This document shows positions 1 through 11,110 of a DNA stretch of 64,000 nt, one piece after another (positions within the stretch are counted from its first letter, which is position 1; the number at the start of each line of letters is the position of its first letter). Both the position numbers and the translations under genes were made by a program. Source of the stretch: Lithobates sylvaticus (Eukaryota; Chordata; Amphibia; Anura; Ranidae); NCBI GenBank assembly GCA_028564925.1, contig CM053026.1, positions 644,353,354-644,417,353 on the forward strand, read 5' to 3'. The notes under the pieces were generated by a model. It did no database searches. It had not been told where the DNA came from and saw only the letters and a list, made by a program, of their open reading frames with translations.

Positions 1-167
1 TGGAGCATTAAGGCTGAAGCCAGGGAATTCACATTATCTATAAGATCAGGAATGGCAGCCTACAGAGTTCACACTTTAGTATAATCTGTTACTTCACACC
101 TGTGACGTTTGCCTATTCAATCTTGTATATTAGAGGTTAAACTCATTACCAGCTTTTAGTACCCAGC

Positions 168-464
168 CAAGTCAAGATGTGCCATGCTGATACTCATACC
201 CCAAAAGACTGAGTGTTGTAATCAAATCAAAAGGTGATTCAACAACGTATTAGTTTAAGGGTGTGAACACTTATGCAACCATATTATTTTATCTTTACTT
301 CCCTTCACCTAAAAGATTTCAGTTTGTTGTTCAACTGAGATGTACGGTTTATAGGTCCCATTAAAGGTGGAAAAAGTTCTGAAATGGTTTATCTTTATCA
401 TTTTTTTACATCACAGAAACCTGACTTTTTAAAAAAGGTGTGCAGACTTTTTATATCCACTGTA
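168..464 (+). mobile_element. Tc1/mariner 3' end (truncated copy)
   Basis: The stretch is collinear with the 3' end of the larger Tc1 copy at 13751-17571: both share the end of the transposase frame, the AAAAGACT...GTAAT block, the CACCTAAAAGATTTCAG block and a terminal repeat ending in TATATCCACTGTA. Homology begins near 168, so only the last 300 bp are present. The copy is useful because it keeps an uninterrupted GGTCCCATTAAAGGTGGAA at about 353-371, where the other copy carries a TTAA-flanked insertion. Confidence 0.85.
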
Positions 465-729
465 TCATAAACCATATCTTAACCTAATTCTACTTCACCA
501 TTCCTCTTCTCATATGGTGATAGTCATATTGAATCTGGTTATACTGAATGAATAAGTCCATTTGAGATGAAGTAAAAAAAGTGAACTCTGCGCCAATATA
601 GAGATCATTTGAGATGACCCAATGGAATTGGATATACAGTATGTATAAAACCTGGCTATACCCTGGTGGATTTTTGCACATTCTCAGTAACAAACGTTTA
701 GTAGATTAAACTTTCTTAAAATTCTATTA

Positions 730-1119
730 TGCCGCGTACACACGATCGGAATTCTCATTCGGAAAAAGCTCTGATGGTTTTCCGGACGGAATTCCAAAGG
801 AATTTCGCTCAAACTGTCTTGCCTACACACGGTCACACCAAATTCCGACGCTGTGACTTACAACACTACAACGAGCCGAGTTCAATGCTTCCGAGCATGC
901 GTCAAATTGTTTCCGAGCATGTGTAGGAATTTTGCGTGTCAGAATTGCTACAGACGATCTGAATTTCCGATAGAAACGTCTGAAAAATTGAGAACATGCT
1001 CTCAATTTTTTGCTGTCGGCCAGCAAAATTCCGATGGAGCCTACACACGGTCGCATTTTCCGATGAAAAGCTCTCATCGGTCTTTTTCTGGCCAGAATTT
1101 CGATTGTGTGTACGTGGCA
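730..1119. mobile_element. Palindromic MITE with GCCGCGTACACACGATCGG ends
   Basis: The left end GCCGCGTACACACGATCGG is answered at the right by CGATTGTGTGTACGTGGC, giving imperfect terminal inverted repeats. The interior repeats the theme several times (CCTACACACGGTC near 820 and 1040, AATTTCCGAT, AAAAGCTCT), so long open frames appear on both strands by chance. There is no transposase, so this is a non-autonomous DNA element of about 390 bp. The superfamily cannot be named from the ends alone. Confidence 0.75.
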
Positions 1120-2649
1120 TTAGTGTATGACCAGCTTGTTACACGGTGCAGGCTTCAGGATGCAGACCCTCCCACTGAACAACTACAATGTAGTACAGAG
1201 AAATCCGAGAAAAGGGTACTCTAACTTTTGCACAGCTGCAGTGTTTACTAGACTGCATTAGATGTGTGCTGGGAACTGTTGCTCAGCCTGGTCTTCTCAT
1301 TGGTGATTAGTACACCGCTTATGACCAGCAATGGTTTCTGGAATCTGAAAGTAATATTACATTGTAAAGAAGCTTTAGGTTTGTAATATATGCTTACTGT
1401 AAGATTTAAAGCTTTGTCATGACTAATGTGCATTTTCATGTAGGTTTTATTTGAAGCCTTATGTTGCCTTGTAACTTATTACAAGCTTATTTGCTCTTTC
1501 TAACAGATTTATTGACAGTGCAACTCTTACCCCCTATAAATTGGCAGCTCTTTCCGGGATCTCCTTACCTGATCTTGGTGTCATTGCAGTGATGAGTGGA
1601 CTAGCTGCTCATAATCAATTCATCTGACCAGAGTAGTCATTTCTCTGGCTTAGTGTTCTCCCCTGGGAATGTGCTGTATGCCTACATAGACACTCATTTT
1701 AGTGTTATGACTGAAGGAGTTAAAGGACTTGCTATACGTCTGCTATATAGATAATGTATAGGAGAATATACATCACCATTCAATGATCTTGTCTCTTATG
1801 TATTACATAATGCAGCATAATAACGTTCAAGCTTTCTGATCTGCAGGCTGGCCATGCATTCTTGTCTCTTGTCGTCCTTTTTGTAATGTAATTAAGTTGC
1901 TCTATCTATAGATATGTTAATGAAACTTGGAGCCAGCCTAACAGACCCTACTGACGTGTATGTCCTCCAGTGTGGGTGTGCCATATGGGGTTTACCTGTC
2001 CTACATAACCAGTATTCATTTGTAAGCAGTGTAAATAACTGCCTAAAAGGTCATCTTTCACACAGTCCTGCTGACAGCGGAGGTATGAGGCACTTGATGC
2101 CTCAGGAATCAATGACTGATGACGTATGAGGCATTTGATGGCTTGTGAATGAACAGTGTTTCTCTCCTTGCATACAATCAACCAATCAATTGGGGACTTT
2201 CTGTTAAAAAAAATAAAAAATTGGGGACCTAATTTCCTGCTCTATACAGCTATTGAAAATGAAATGGAGAAGCTGATTGGTTGCTAAGAGGAAAATTGAT
2301 CAGTAATTTTATGCATAAGCATTTTGCCGTATGCCTCATTTAAGTAGTTAATTGATAATCTACACATGATCAGGTGTGTCCATTGCAAAAAATATCCAAT
2401 GGTGATTATCTATATGTAGAGCTGTAATTGTACTGTCACAATATGACCCTTGCATCTCAAAGGCTTTATAAAAATAAATTCTGAATTTAAAAAAAAATTA
2501 CTATTAGAAAAAATTGTAGCTATAAAAATAAATTGAATAAAAAAAAAATCCAACTGGTTTTAAAGATGAATTTTAATAAATCATTGTTTAAAGTTGTGTG
2601 CGCCTGTAAAAGAGTTGAGCAGAGGGGCTCATATATGCTAAATATAAGC
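1120..2649. other. Unassigned non-coding DNA upstream of the possible MTUS1 alternative exon
   Basis: I see no conserved coding frame or recognisable repeat here. There are A-rich patches around 2200-2220 and 2488-2560. Open frames are short and lack splice-flanked, conserved peptides. Confidence 0.5.
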
Positions 2650-2991
2650 CTTACTTAGCGCCGAGGTCAGCCCCCTCTCTTGCCGTCCAAGCTGATATTT
2701 GAGTAAGTGGCAATCGATCAGGCTAATGTCTGCCTCTCGTTTTTCATATTCGAAAGGGGTTGTGGCTTAAAGTAATCACTAGCTGCCTGTGCCAGGAGCC
2801 GGGACTGCAGTATGTGTTGGGAGCTGGGAGGGATCAGTAGAAGGAGCACAGGAAACCTGCAAAGCAATGAGTGTCAGGCAGCCAGGCTGAGTCCTATGGA
2901 ACTATCAGCTGCTCTTTAAATGTGGCCAGACCAGTTGTGTCTGCAGTGTGTCCTCCAGGAGTGTGCACCTTGGGAATACAGAAGCTGGGAA
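2650..2991 (+). promoter_or_regulatory. MTUS1: Possible alternative MTUS1 promoter and 5'UTR
   Basis: This non-repetitive, moderately GC-rich stretch lies directly 5' of the putative first exon at 2992. An upstream in-frame ATG at 2920 has a poor context (T at -3, T at +4), whereas the ATG at 2992 has G at -3 and G at +4, so 2992 is preferred as the start. There is no clear TATA box or CpG island, and no transcript evidence is available. The call depends entirely on the exon call that follows it. Confidence 0.3.
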
Positions 2992-3045
2992 ATGGGCTGC
3001 TCAAGCAGCAAATTGTGCGTCTATTCCCCATGTGATACATCTAGG
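2992..3045 (+). CDS. MTUS1: Possible alternative first coding exon of MTUS1 (acylated short isoform)
   Basis: The open frame reads MGCSSSKLCVYSPCDTSR and ends exactly at AGG|gtaatt, a usable donor in phase 0. The next confirmed exon at 4024 begins in phase 0 with Arg-Glu-Glu, so splicing would give an 18-residue N-terminus fused to the 330-residue coiled coil, 348 residues in all. Gly2 followed by Cys3, Ser6 and Lys7 is the pattern of N-myristoylated, Cys-palmitoylated proteins, with further cysteines at 9 and 14, so the product could be membrane-tethered. MTUS1 is known to use several promoters and short N-terminal variants; whether this exact exon is annotated elsewhere I cannot say. Position, start context, phase and donor all fit, but no homology was checked. 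Confidence 0.45.
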
Positions 3046-4023
3046 GTAATTACAGTTTTGATTTTTTTATCTACGTTTTTTTTTTTTTTTTTTTTTTTTA
3101 TTCCCCCCCTCTGTGGTCATGGAGTTCTTACAGTTGCTGCAGCAAAGGGAGGAATGCCAGCATAGGACGTTTTTTTGCAAACAGAAGATCATTAAGGCAG
3201 CAGTTACTTGTTCTGCTTTGACTGTACTGTTTACATCTAGGAGTGTCTCAAGCAGGATATTGAATATAAGCGGTGAGACTGATCATACTCCTTTGTCATC
3301 CTAAGACTGCAGTGTACTATATATAAATGCATTTTCGCCCTTTTATTATATCGTTATGCATGCTTTGCAGTCGTATTCTTGCTTTAATGTATACTGTGTT
3401 TACAGCTGAAGAATGAGTGAAATACATTTGCTTTGCACTATGCAAACTTGCCTGTCCCTGCAGACCTAATAGATTTATGTTCCCGGGGGAAGAGATTGTG
3501 GCCATTCAATTAGACTAATAAGAATTTCTGAGCTAGGACAGAGTCTTCTATGCTGTGCATGGAGAGGAGCAAGCAAAGGACATTGCTTTAGAGGTTGTGA
3601 CTTCATTCTGTAAAGGAGGCAGAATAGGTGCTTCTGGTGGATCCATCCTAGTGTCTGGTACAAAGATTCTCCTCTTGGCATGCTATTACTCTGCGATTTT
3701 TCTTGGCTCCCTGTCGGCGGCTGTATTTTAACATATGTTTCTGTGTCTTTGTTGGTGTATTGCAGTGAATGATTTGAAAGCTGATCAGGGCTGTTTGCCT
3801 TTTGATTTTTCATCTGTGTTGATGGAAAGTTTTTTGCACTTCTTCTAGTCTTTCAGTAACCGAGAGAGAAAAGAAAAGAGAAACGTAGGCAAAACCTTGT
3901 CCTTTTTGCTAAATGTGTCTAATGCAGCTTGCTGAATGCTAGTTAACAAAAGCTGATGATTGCTTACAGAGGTGAGCTGAATGGTGATATACTAAAATAC
4001 TCAATAAATGTTTGTTTTTACAG
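3046..4023 (+). other. Putative MTUS1 intron between the alternative exon and the first shared exon
   Basis: A 19-20-nt T run lies at 3076-3099. The remainder is non-repetitive sequence with no convincing coding frame. The acceptor at its end is TGTTTGTTTTTACAG, a good polypyrimidine tract followed by CAG. Confidence 0.45.
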
Positions 4024-4090
4024 CGTGAAGAGGCCCTGAAGAAACGCAAGGAGATCTCTCAGGAACTTCAGAATTTGCGAGGAGACTTGG
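4024..4090 (+). CDS. MTUS1: MTUS1 exon, residues 1-22 of the shared C-terminal part
   Basis: Acceptor TTTTTACAG|CGTGAAGAG and donor GACTTGG|gtaagg bound a 67-nt exon encoding REEALKKRKEISQELQNLRG plus Asp-Leu. This matches the recalled human MTUS1 segment that begins REEALK, at the point where all isoforms converge on the common coiled coil. It starts in phase 0 and ends with one base of a split Val codon that is completed at 36914. MTUS1 proteins are microtubule-binding tumour-suppressor scaffolds that interact with the angiotensin AT2 receptor in their short form. Exons further 5' of the long isoforms were not found in the window. Confidence 0.88.
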
Positions 4091-4271
4091 GTAAGGACAG
4101 ATCCTTATAACCTCACAAAGCACATAATGTTTATATAGTAAACCGTAGAAACCAATTGGATTTCTGTGGGTTGTAGTTGGTTCCTCAAGACTGTTGACTG
4201 TTTGGACCATGCATATCATCCTATCGTACTGAAAAAGCCTGGTTATGTGGGCAAATACCCTAACCTGTGTA

Positions 4272-4682
4272 TATTATTATTATTATTATTATTATTATAC
4301 AGGATTTATATAGCACCAACAGTTTGCGCAGCGCTTAACAAAATAAAGGCAGACATTACAATTACATTACAATTTGGTACAAGAGGAATCAGAGGGCCCT
4401 GCTTGTTAGCTTACAATCTAAAAAGAAAGGGTCAATTGATACAATTGAATGAATTGATGGTGGAAGTAAAACAGTGTTAGAAGCAGGATAGGCTTCTTTA
4501 AAGAGAGAGGTTTTCAGGGATCGTCTAAAGATGGATAGATTAGGGGACAGTCGGACAGATTGGGGTAGAGTGCTCCAAAGGATGGGAGAAGCTCTGGAGA
4601 AATCCTGGAGGCGAGCATGGGAGGAGGTGACAAGGGAGCTAGAGAGCAGGAGGTCTTGGGAGGACCGAAGAGAGCGGCTTGG
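4272..4682 (-). mobile_element. L2/Rex1-like LINE, 3' end
   Basis: On the minus strand an open frame (stop side near 4389) contains ASPILWSTLPQSVRLSPNLS and RRSLKTSLFKEAY, the C-terminal block seen after the reverse transcriptase of L2/Rex1/CR1-type LINEs. The 3' tail on the minus strand is an (ATA)n-type microsatellite, visible on the plus strand as repeated ATT at 4275-4300; this clade ends in such short tandem repeats rather than poly(A). The element is 5'-truncated to about 410 bp. A longer relative in the same orientation lies at 23766-24560. Confidence 0.8.
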
Positions 4683-4746
4683 TATGTGAATAGACATGTC
4701 TTTTTCTTTAGTATACTAAACTACTGGGTTATGTTTGTTTGCAAGC

Positions 4747-5248
4747 TTAAAGCGGTGTTCCGGCCGAAATTATACTATTTAAATAGAAATACCCCTATAA
4801 TACACAAGCTTAATGTATTCTAGTAAAGTTACTCTGTAAACTAAGGTCCGTTTTGTTAGTTTTTAGCAGTAGTTTGTTATTTTATAAACTTGCAGCAGGC
4901 CGTGGCCATCTTAAGTGTGGGCATCTGAAGCCAGACTGTATTTCTTCCTGGATCTCATCCTTGCAGATATCGTACATGCTCAGTGCAGCATAAGCAGTGT
5001 AATAGGTTTCAGGTCAGGTTTCCATAGCAACGGCAGTTTGAGAGGAAGTTGCTGCCCCTTCCCAGGAGGCATTGCAAACAGGAAATGATGCGATGGGCCG
5101 CGGCCAGGGAGGAGGAAGTGAAAAATGAATACAACAGATATACAGTCTGTGCTGAAAAAAAAATAAAAAAAATATCCAATTTGTTTACAGTGCACAGTTT
5201 AGTGAGGGATGCTGAAGAGTTGTAAAAGTGGGTGGAACTCCACTTTAA
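4747..5248. mobile_element. TTAA-flanked MITE, AGCGG-GTTCC family, copy 1
   Basis: The element is bounded by TTAA at 4747-4750 and 5245-5248. The ends just inside are AGCGGTGTTCCGGC and, inverted, AGTGGAGTTCCACC. Two related copies lie at 17829-18291 and 34118-34568. TTAA duplications are the signature of piggyBac-type transposition; no transposase is present, so the superfamily is inferred. Confidence 0.75.
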
Positions 5249-6552
5249 GGTTCAAACTATACAGGAAATATCTAAGCCTACCCAAAAGTGATCTTTTGTT
5301 TTTTTGGCAGATGCCAACGTTAAACCACCTGGCAGTTTCCTGTATTGATGAAGGACTTTATTGGGGAGAAATTGGTGCTAGCGATTCTGGGTGTGACCTG
5401 CTGTGGCCATTATGTTTAATCATTGTTTTTTGAGAAGTTGAAAAAAATACAAAGTAACCAGAACAGGACATAGCCAAAGAAAAAAGGCAATATTTGAGAC
5501 TTGCATTGACAAAAGCAAGCAGGGTGTACACATCAAGACCAATGAACTAGAGAAATTTGTGGCAAACAGATGGACTATCCATGTACATCTGAAGAATATT
5601 ACCGAAACGTATAACAATAGTGAAGGTACAGACTAATATGTGATCTAGCCCCTGGACTGTGCATAAGTGGAAGCTACCAAGAGCCTCATTCACCCTATAA
5701 TGTAAGATGGCCATCAGGTAGGTAAAACTAATAATCACTGACAAATTTGCTGTCTCTAATATAATGAAAGGGCACTACTTGCTATGTATCTATCGATATG
5801 AGGAAATACAGAGGAGAGTAGTGAAAGTTGAAGGGGTGGGTGTGGAGGTTGAGAAAAAAAAAAGGAAATGCATTAATTAAAATAAGATAAAATTTGTAAG
5901 TGGGGAGGGGGGGAATAATAGATAAAAGGTCTATACGGAAGGGCTTGAGTGAGGGAGAAGAAAGCTAGCAAATGGGGCCTGATGCCCCTCCAGGCACCCC
6001 AAGGCCAAAATCCTACCTCAAATTCAGCATCTGTTTTCCTTCTACATAAAACAAGGGTTCATCAATTGAGATACATGGCAAAGTCAGAGGGAATGATATC
6101 AATTCCATACAGTGCATGTGATCCCATAAGAATTTTGATTTGTCAGTTTCCCAGGAGACCTTTTGTTTTATGCTGTGGCCATTATAAGAGATACCCATGC
6201 TCATTGCTGGATTTTTGTTTTATATTCTAGAGAATGCAACAGGGGTTTCAGACACTCAAAATTGGGTGTAAATACTGATATACATGCAGGTAGAATGGAA
6301 CAGAGCCTTAAACTGCTGTGCTATTCAGTATCTTCTGTTTTGGTAAAGCAGGCCATAGACCTGAGATCAGCATCGATCATTTATAGCAAGTCTAAAATCT
6401 TTGTCCAGCATTGTCTACCTGCTTACTTTACTGCCTTTATCCAAAGGCATTGACATGAATATTTGGGTGACCCAAGCATTCATGTTTATGCCTGTCTCTG
6501 GCCCATAATACCTAATACCATGTACATTCATTGACCATTGTCAGAGGTTTAG
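5249..6552. other. Intronic DNA without recognised genes
   Basis: Mostly non-repetitive intron sequence. Short purine-rich runs occur at 5850-5930. The frames here are short and show no conserved peptide. Confidence 0.5.
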
Positions 6553-7256
6553 AGGCATGAAAACAAAACACCAGCAAGTGCTCCTGAAATAACACATGGA
6601 TACCATCTATGGGTGGAAAGTGTATAAAGGGCTGATGGCTATATGGATTCCAGAGCCCAATTACAACAAAGACCAGGTGTCCAATAAAAGGTCAAAGTTT
6701 TATTCCAAAGTAATTAAAATCATGAGAATCATGACTGGATGTTATGCAGTATGGCTAGTGGTTGACTAGGCACAGGCTTGCAGCAGGAGCAGTATGCCAG
6801 TTAGGCCCAAATTGAGGATTTCACAAAGGGGTGTGCCCCGAAACATTTAGTCATGGCAACCGTCTCTACTTCCTGATGTTCTCCAACACTCCGAGGCTGT
6901 ATTTGTTGACTTCCGAGTCTCGGCGACGTAGAGTCCCTCCACTGTTTAGACCCGGGGGCCAGTCTCCCAACGAGGATCACCTTTCCATCTGGATCCCTCG
7001 CATATGCCTCCTGCCGCAAGCCTGTGCCTTGTCAACCACTGGTAATTCTGCATAACACCCGTTCAAGTTTCTCATGCTTTTAATTTTTTTGGAATAAACT
7101 TTTGCCCTTTTTATTTGACACCTGGTCTTTGATGTAGTTGGGCTCTGGAATCCACCTTACCATCAGCCCTTTAAACACTTTCCACCCATAGACTGTATCC
7201 ATGTGTTTTTTTTTCAGGAGCGCCTTTTGGTGTTTTGTTTTCATGTCTCTTCTGAC
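6553..7256. mobile_element. Fold-back element with about 240-bp inverted arms
   Basis: The left arm (about 6553-6790) and right arm (about 7005-7256) are inverted copies. CATGAAAACAAAACACCAG at the left mirrors CTTTTGGTGTTTTGTTTTCA at the right, and the blocks around GTGGAAAGTGTATAAAGGG and GCACAGGCTTGCAGCAGGAG are likewise mirrored. A spacer of about 215 bp separates the arms. The spacer carries GGGGTGTGCCCC followed by GAAAC-ATTTA-GTC, which resembles the 3' half of a hammerhead ribozyme. No protein-coding capacity is seen. Confidence 0.7.
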
Positions 7257-7902
7257 CATCCCATCTCGCTTTGAGGCTGCCCTGACTTGTGTCATGTAAA
7301 GTGCAGCACTAAATTCAAAATATGACTAAAGTAAGTGTACAGTTGGTTACTTTTCTCTCTTACTCTACACTTTTGCAATTTGAATGAACTGCTGTGTTGG
7401 CTGCTATTCTTGCACGTTTGGACAGCGTGGTATATGTTTGTATATCTGTCTTGTGTCATTCCTTGGCATCACATTTCGTGTGTGTATATGCGAGAGCCAT
7501 TTGGCTACTAGGCAATTTCTTACCATAAACTTGTAGGGTAGAGAATCCTTGATTAAAATAAATCCATCTAGTAGCATGAATAGTATCCTTTATATCATAG
7601 ATGTAGCATTTAGTGGTATATGTTAAATTGGACCATTGGTGACATGTTTTGCTGGAATAGTGACAGGCCGTCATGAGCAGAGGGCCGTGGTGCTCCATAT
7701 CAATTGTTTCATGTGGTGTTTTGCAATTATATTATGTTGCTTGCCAATAAATAAAACCGATTATTAATAGAGGAAAAGTATTAATTTTACAGATGGGGAA
7801 TTTGTATGGTATAGCTGAATACTAAACGCGTACTATATACCAGCTGTATTTCTACAGATGAGTTTTCAGAACCTGTGTCCCTGGAAATAAGACAGTTGGT
7901 TA

Positions 7903-8195
7903 AGCAGGCCATAGATGAACAGTTTTCTCTCCTGCAACTATGGGTTGCAGAAAATAAAATTGCATGATTCCTCCCATCAACACAGTCCGTATTGATGGGG
8001 GAATCCCTCCCATGGAGCTCCACCCCGCTGGGAGAACACACAGTAAATATTGCTAGCGGTTGTCTGACATCCTGGTTTTGCCCAAGTCGATGAATCTACT
8101 TTGGTGCAATCAGCATGCTCATACATGGTTCGAATCTTGGCCGGTTCCTGCTGAATCAGCCAAGATTCCAACCATCTATGACCAGCTTACAACAG
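7903..8195. mobile_element. MITE-like repeat, GGCCATACATGG family, copy 1
   Basis: GCAGGCCATAGATG at the left and CATCTATGACCAGC at the right form short inverted ends. The internal block CATACATGGTTCGAATCTTG with CAGCAGGAACC (inverted here) recurs at 12628-13019 and 26969-27215. It is non-coding and without transposase. Confidence 0.6.
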
Positions 8196-9180
8196 AACAC
8201 TCATGTCTTCTCCCTGTATTCAGAGGAGTTGTCAACAATATGACGTTTTTAAACCTTTTGTCTTGTGGAGATTTGCCATTCTATGGCCATTTTTCTGAAC
8301 TGGTTACCTGATAGTCATGGTCTTTCATGTATTGTGTTCTTAGATCTTCATGGTCTCATCATTTTTTTTTTTTCTGCAAAGAGTTAAAGTTTTTGAAAGT
8401 GTTGTAAATGGTTTTTCCCCTGAGGCAGATTCCCATGGAAACTCTGGAGTTGTGAATTTCTCTAGAGCCTGTTAGCTGACCCCAGGTTCATCAGATTCCT
8501 GGCAGTTATCTTACTGCCTTAGAAATGGGTTTGTGCTTTTCCAGCCCCATCTATAAAGTGAAGTCAGTGCCTGTCTAAACCCATTTCATGATACTTAAGT
8601 AAACTTATTTTCTGCTTTTGCAAGAGGGATGCTGGATTTTCCACTGAATAAGATTGAACACCAGGTATTTGGAAGCAAAGCCTTAATTACACAAATCTGC
8701 TCATTTCGTGCCAGGGATGTATTGTTTTTATGCAGTTGTCAGAACTGGTCAGACTGTTCTCAGTTCTGTAATGAACTTGGAATCTGTGTACAAAATTTAA
8801 GAATAAACTAATGCTGACCATCATTTGTCCAAATGCCTGCAAAACAGTTTGAGTATGCATGTGCAGGTCACCTGTATGCATATTGGCATCTACAGAGAAC
8901 TTGTTTAATGGGTAAATAAAGGTGGTTGGCTGAAAACAATTCTATAGTGTCTTCTAAAAAGGAACCTTCAAGAGTGTCTACTCTTAGCCACTGACAAGAA
9001 GACAATCGAGTAATCTGGCTAAAAGCAGCCAGACTGGGCAAAGGTTATCTTGTGCCTTTTTGATATCCTAAAGCATACCTAAACCCAAAAACAAAGCTGT
9101 AATGTATTGCAGTTCTTTCTTTATTTTCACCTGGTGATCCTGCCAGTAGCGCATGTTCCTAGAGTGGTAATGTTCACTAA
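8196..9180. other. Intronic DNA without recognised genes
   Basis: No repeat family member or coding frame could be supported. A 12-nt T run lies near 8360. Confidence 0.45.
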
Positions 9181-9584
9181 GGCCCCTTTCACACTGGGGC
9201 GGGGAGCCGCGGTGACGGTAAAGCAGCGCTATATTTAGCGCTGCTTTACCGTCATTTTAACCACGGTTTTCGGCCGCTCGCGGTGCGGTTTTACCCCCGC
9301 GAGCGGCCGAAAAAGGGTTAAAGACCCCCCGCAGAGCGCCGCCGTAGCGGCGCTTTGCGGCGGTATTGCCGCGGTTTCACCGCGGTGTCCCATTCTAATC
9401 AATGGGAAGGAGCGGTATAGGAGCTCCAAAAGATGCTCCTAGCAGGACTTTTTTTGCCATCCTGCTAGCACACCGCTCCAGTGTGAAAGCCCGCTGGCTT
9501 TCACACTGGAGTTAAAGGGGCCGGATTTTTTCATGCCGTGAACAGGCGCTATTTTTAGAAAAACGCCCCGGTGTGAAAGGGGCC
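9181..9584. mobile_element. GC-rich MITE, GGCCCCTTTCACAC family, copy 1
   Basis: The ends are GGCCCCTTTCACACTGGGGC and, inverted, GGCCCCTTTCACACCGGGGC, flanked by TAA on both sides (9178-9180 and 9585-9587). The interior is packed with further inverted repeats: GGTAAAGCAGCGCTA/TAGCGCTGCTTTACC at 9216-9251 and GCGGCCGAAAAAG around 9302. A second copy in opposite internal order is at 36220-36645. The 3-bp flanking repeat fits PIF/Harbinger-type elements, but that is an inference. Confidence 0.8.
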
Positions 9585-9593
9585 TAACTGTTC

Positions 9594-10265
9594 TATACAC
9601 CAATCAGCCATGACTTTATGACCTCTGACACGTTAACTGAATAACATTGATTATCTTGTTACAATGACATCTGAAAGTCTTTGGGATATGTTGAGGAAGC
9701 AAGTTAACATGTCGCTGAAGCTGATGTGTCGAAAGAATTTGGCATTGCAGTTTCTTGTGTATGGGTCATAGTGCCCATGCTGATCTGTGTCCACAGCTTA
9801 AAGTGCCTACAGTGGGCATGTGAGCATCAGAACTGGACCATGAAGCATTGGAGAAGGGTAATCTGGTCTGATTATTGCATTTTCTTTTACATCATGTGGA
9901 TGGTTGGGTTGGTGTGTGTGTGTGTGTACACGTAGCTTACCTGGGAAAGTTATGGCACCACGATGCACTGTGGGGAAATGGGCAAGCTAACAGAGGAAGT
10001 GTTGTACTTTAGGCAATGTTCTGCTGGAAAACCTTGGGTCCTGCCATTCATGTGGATGCTACTTGACACATACCTACCGAATGTTGGTGACCAAGTAAAC
10101 CCCAATATGGAAAAGGTATTCCCTGATGGCAGCAGGATGTAAGGAATCTGCTACTGAAGGCTTAATGGCATCCGTGCTTCGACACGTCAGGGCTGTTTAG
10201 GCAACAAACGGGGAACCTACTCAATATCAGGTGGGTGATCGTAAAGTTGGGGCTGATTGGTGTAT
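9594..10265 (+). mobile_element. Deleted Tc1-like element with ACCAATCAGCC ends
   Basis: TATACACCAATCAGCCATGA at the left is mirrored by GGGGCTGATTGGTGTAT at the right. A remnant frame includes Met-Lys-His-Trp-Arg-Arg-Val-Ile-Trp-Ser-Asp, the motif around the first catalytic Asp of Tc1 transposases. The element is about 670 bp instead of the usual 1.2-1.6 kb, so most of the transposase is missing. It sits 9 bp from the MITE at 9181-9584. Confidence 0.7.
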
Positions 10266-10609
10266 CTATGGAGGAGCAGCTGCGTCCTCTTGGACTGCTC
10301 TTCTGGTTTGGACTATGAACACCTCCCCCATTCTAACTGCCTTACATAGGGTGATATGCAAGATGAGTTGATGAAGAATGGAAAATGAGGAGAAATAATT
10401 AGAGAATTAGGAGAAAATTAGAGAATTAGGAGAAAAGGATCCTAAAGAAGGATTTTGAGTGAAATCCAGAAGAAAGATGAAAGTGAAAGTAGGAAGAACT
10501 TTTGGAGTCAAATTTGGATATCAAAAGTAAGGAGTATGGAATAAAATTGTTAGGAAACCAGGTCCTTTCAAGAGCTGTAGTGCCATAGAGGCAGTTATTC
10601 ATTTTTGTC

Positions 10610-11110
10610 CCTCTTCCTGAAGTAGCTCTTACAGTCCAACGTCCTTTAGATTCACTAAAACCTCCTTATATTAGGGCAAACCTAAACCCTTTCAATTTGT
10701 ATGCAATCAGGCAGGCCTTGCACTATATAGTTGAAGGTAAATCTAAAGGAAATTGAATAAGAAAATTGTATAATGTATGGCCAGCCTTAGGCAAGCCATA
10801 AATATGAAGATCTCTCTTGTCCAGCCCTGTTGCCTGAGAAAGATCAGTAGGTTTTCTCATCTGTTCTAAATAGTATGGATGGAACAATCTCCCCTGCCAG
10901 GTCCTGAATCCTGACGGCCACTTTCCTTAATGGCTGTCAGAATACTCAAACTGTGACTACATCTCACTGCCTACAGTCACTGTTTGGAAATGAAGAAGTC
11001 CTGGTGGCAAATTCTTGGCCAGTTTGTCGGGCTGGGCGGTGCTGACAGGGTCACCTATTGCTCAAATTCAGCACAAATCTGCTTAAATTCACGCCATCTA
11101 TGGCCAGCAT
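10610..11110. mobile_element. Two abutting MITE-like repeats
   Basis: A first repeat ends in AATGTATGGCCAGCC at about 10786 and a second starts at once with TTAGGCAAGCCATAAAT and ends in ATCTATGGCCAGCATTAAA near 11110. The first contains TTTCAATTTGTATGCAATCA, AGGC and AAATCTAAAGGAAATTG, which recur at 33557-33740. Neither codes for protein. Confidence 0.55.

Noticed and set aside
853-1224. Overlapping open frames on both strands at 823-1224
   Set aside because: They arise from the palindromic structure of the MITE at 730-1119.
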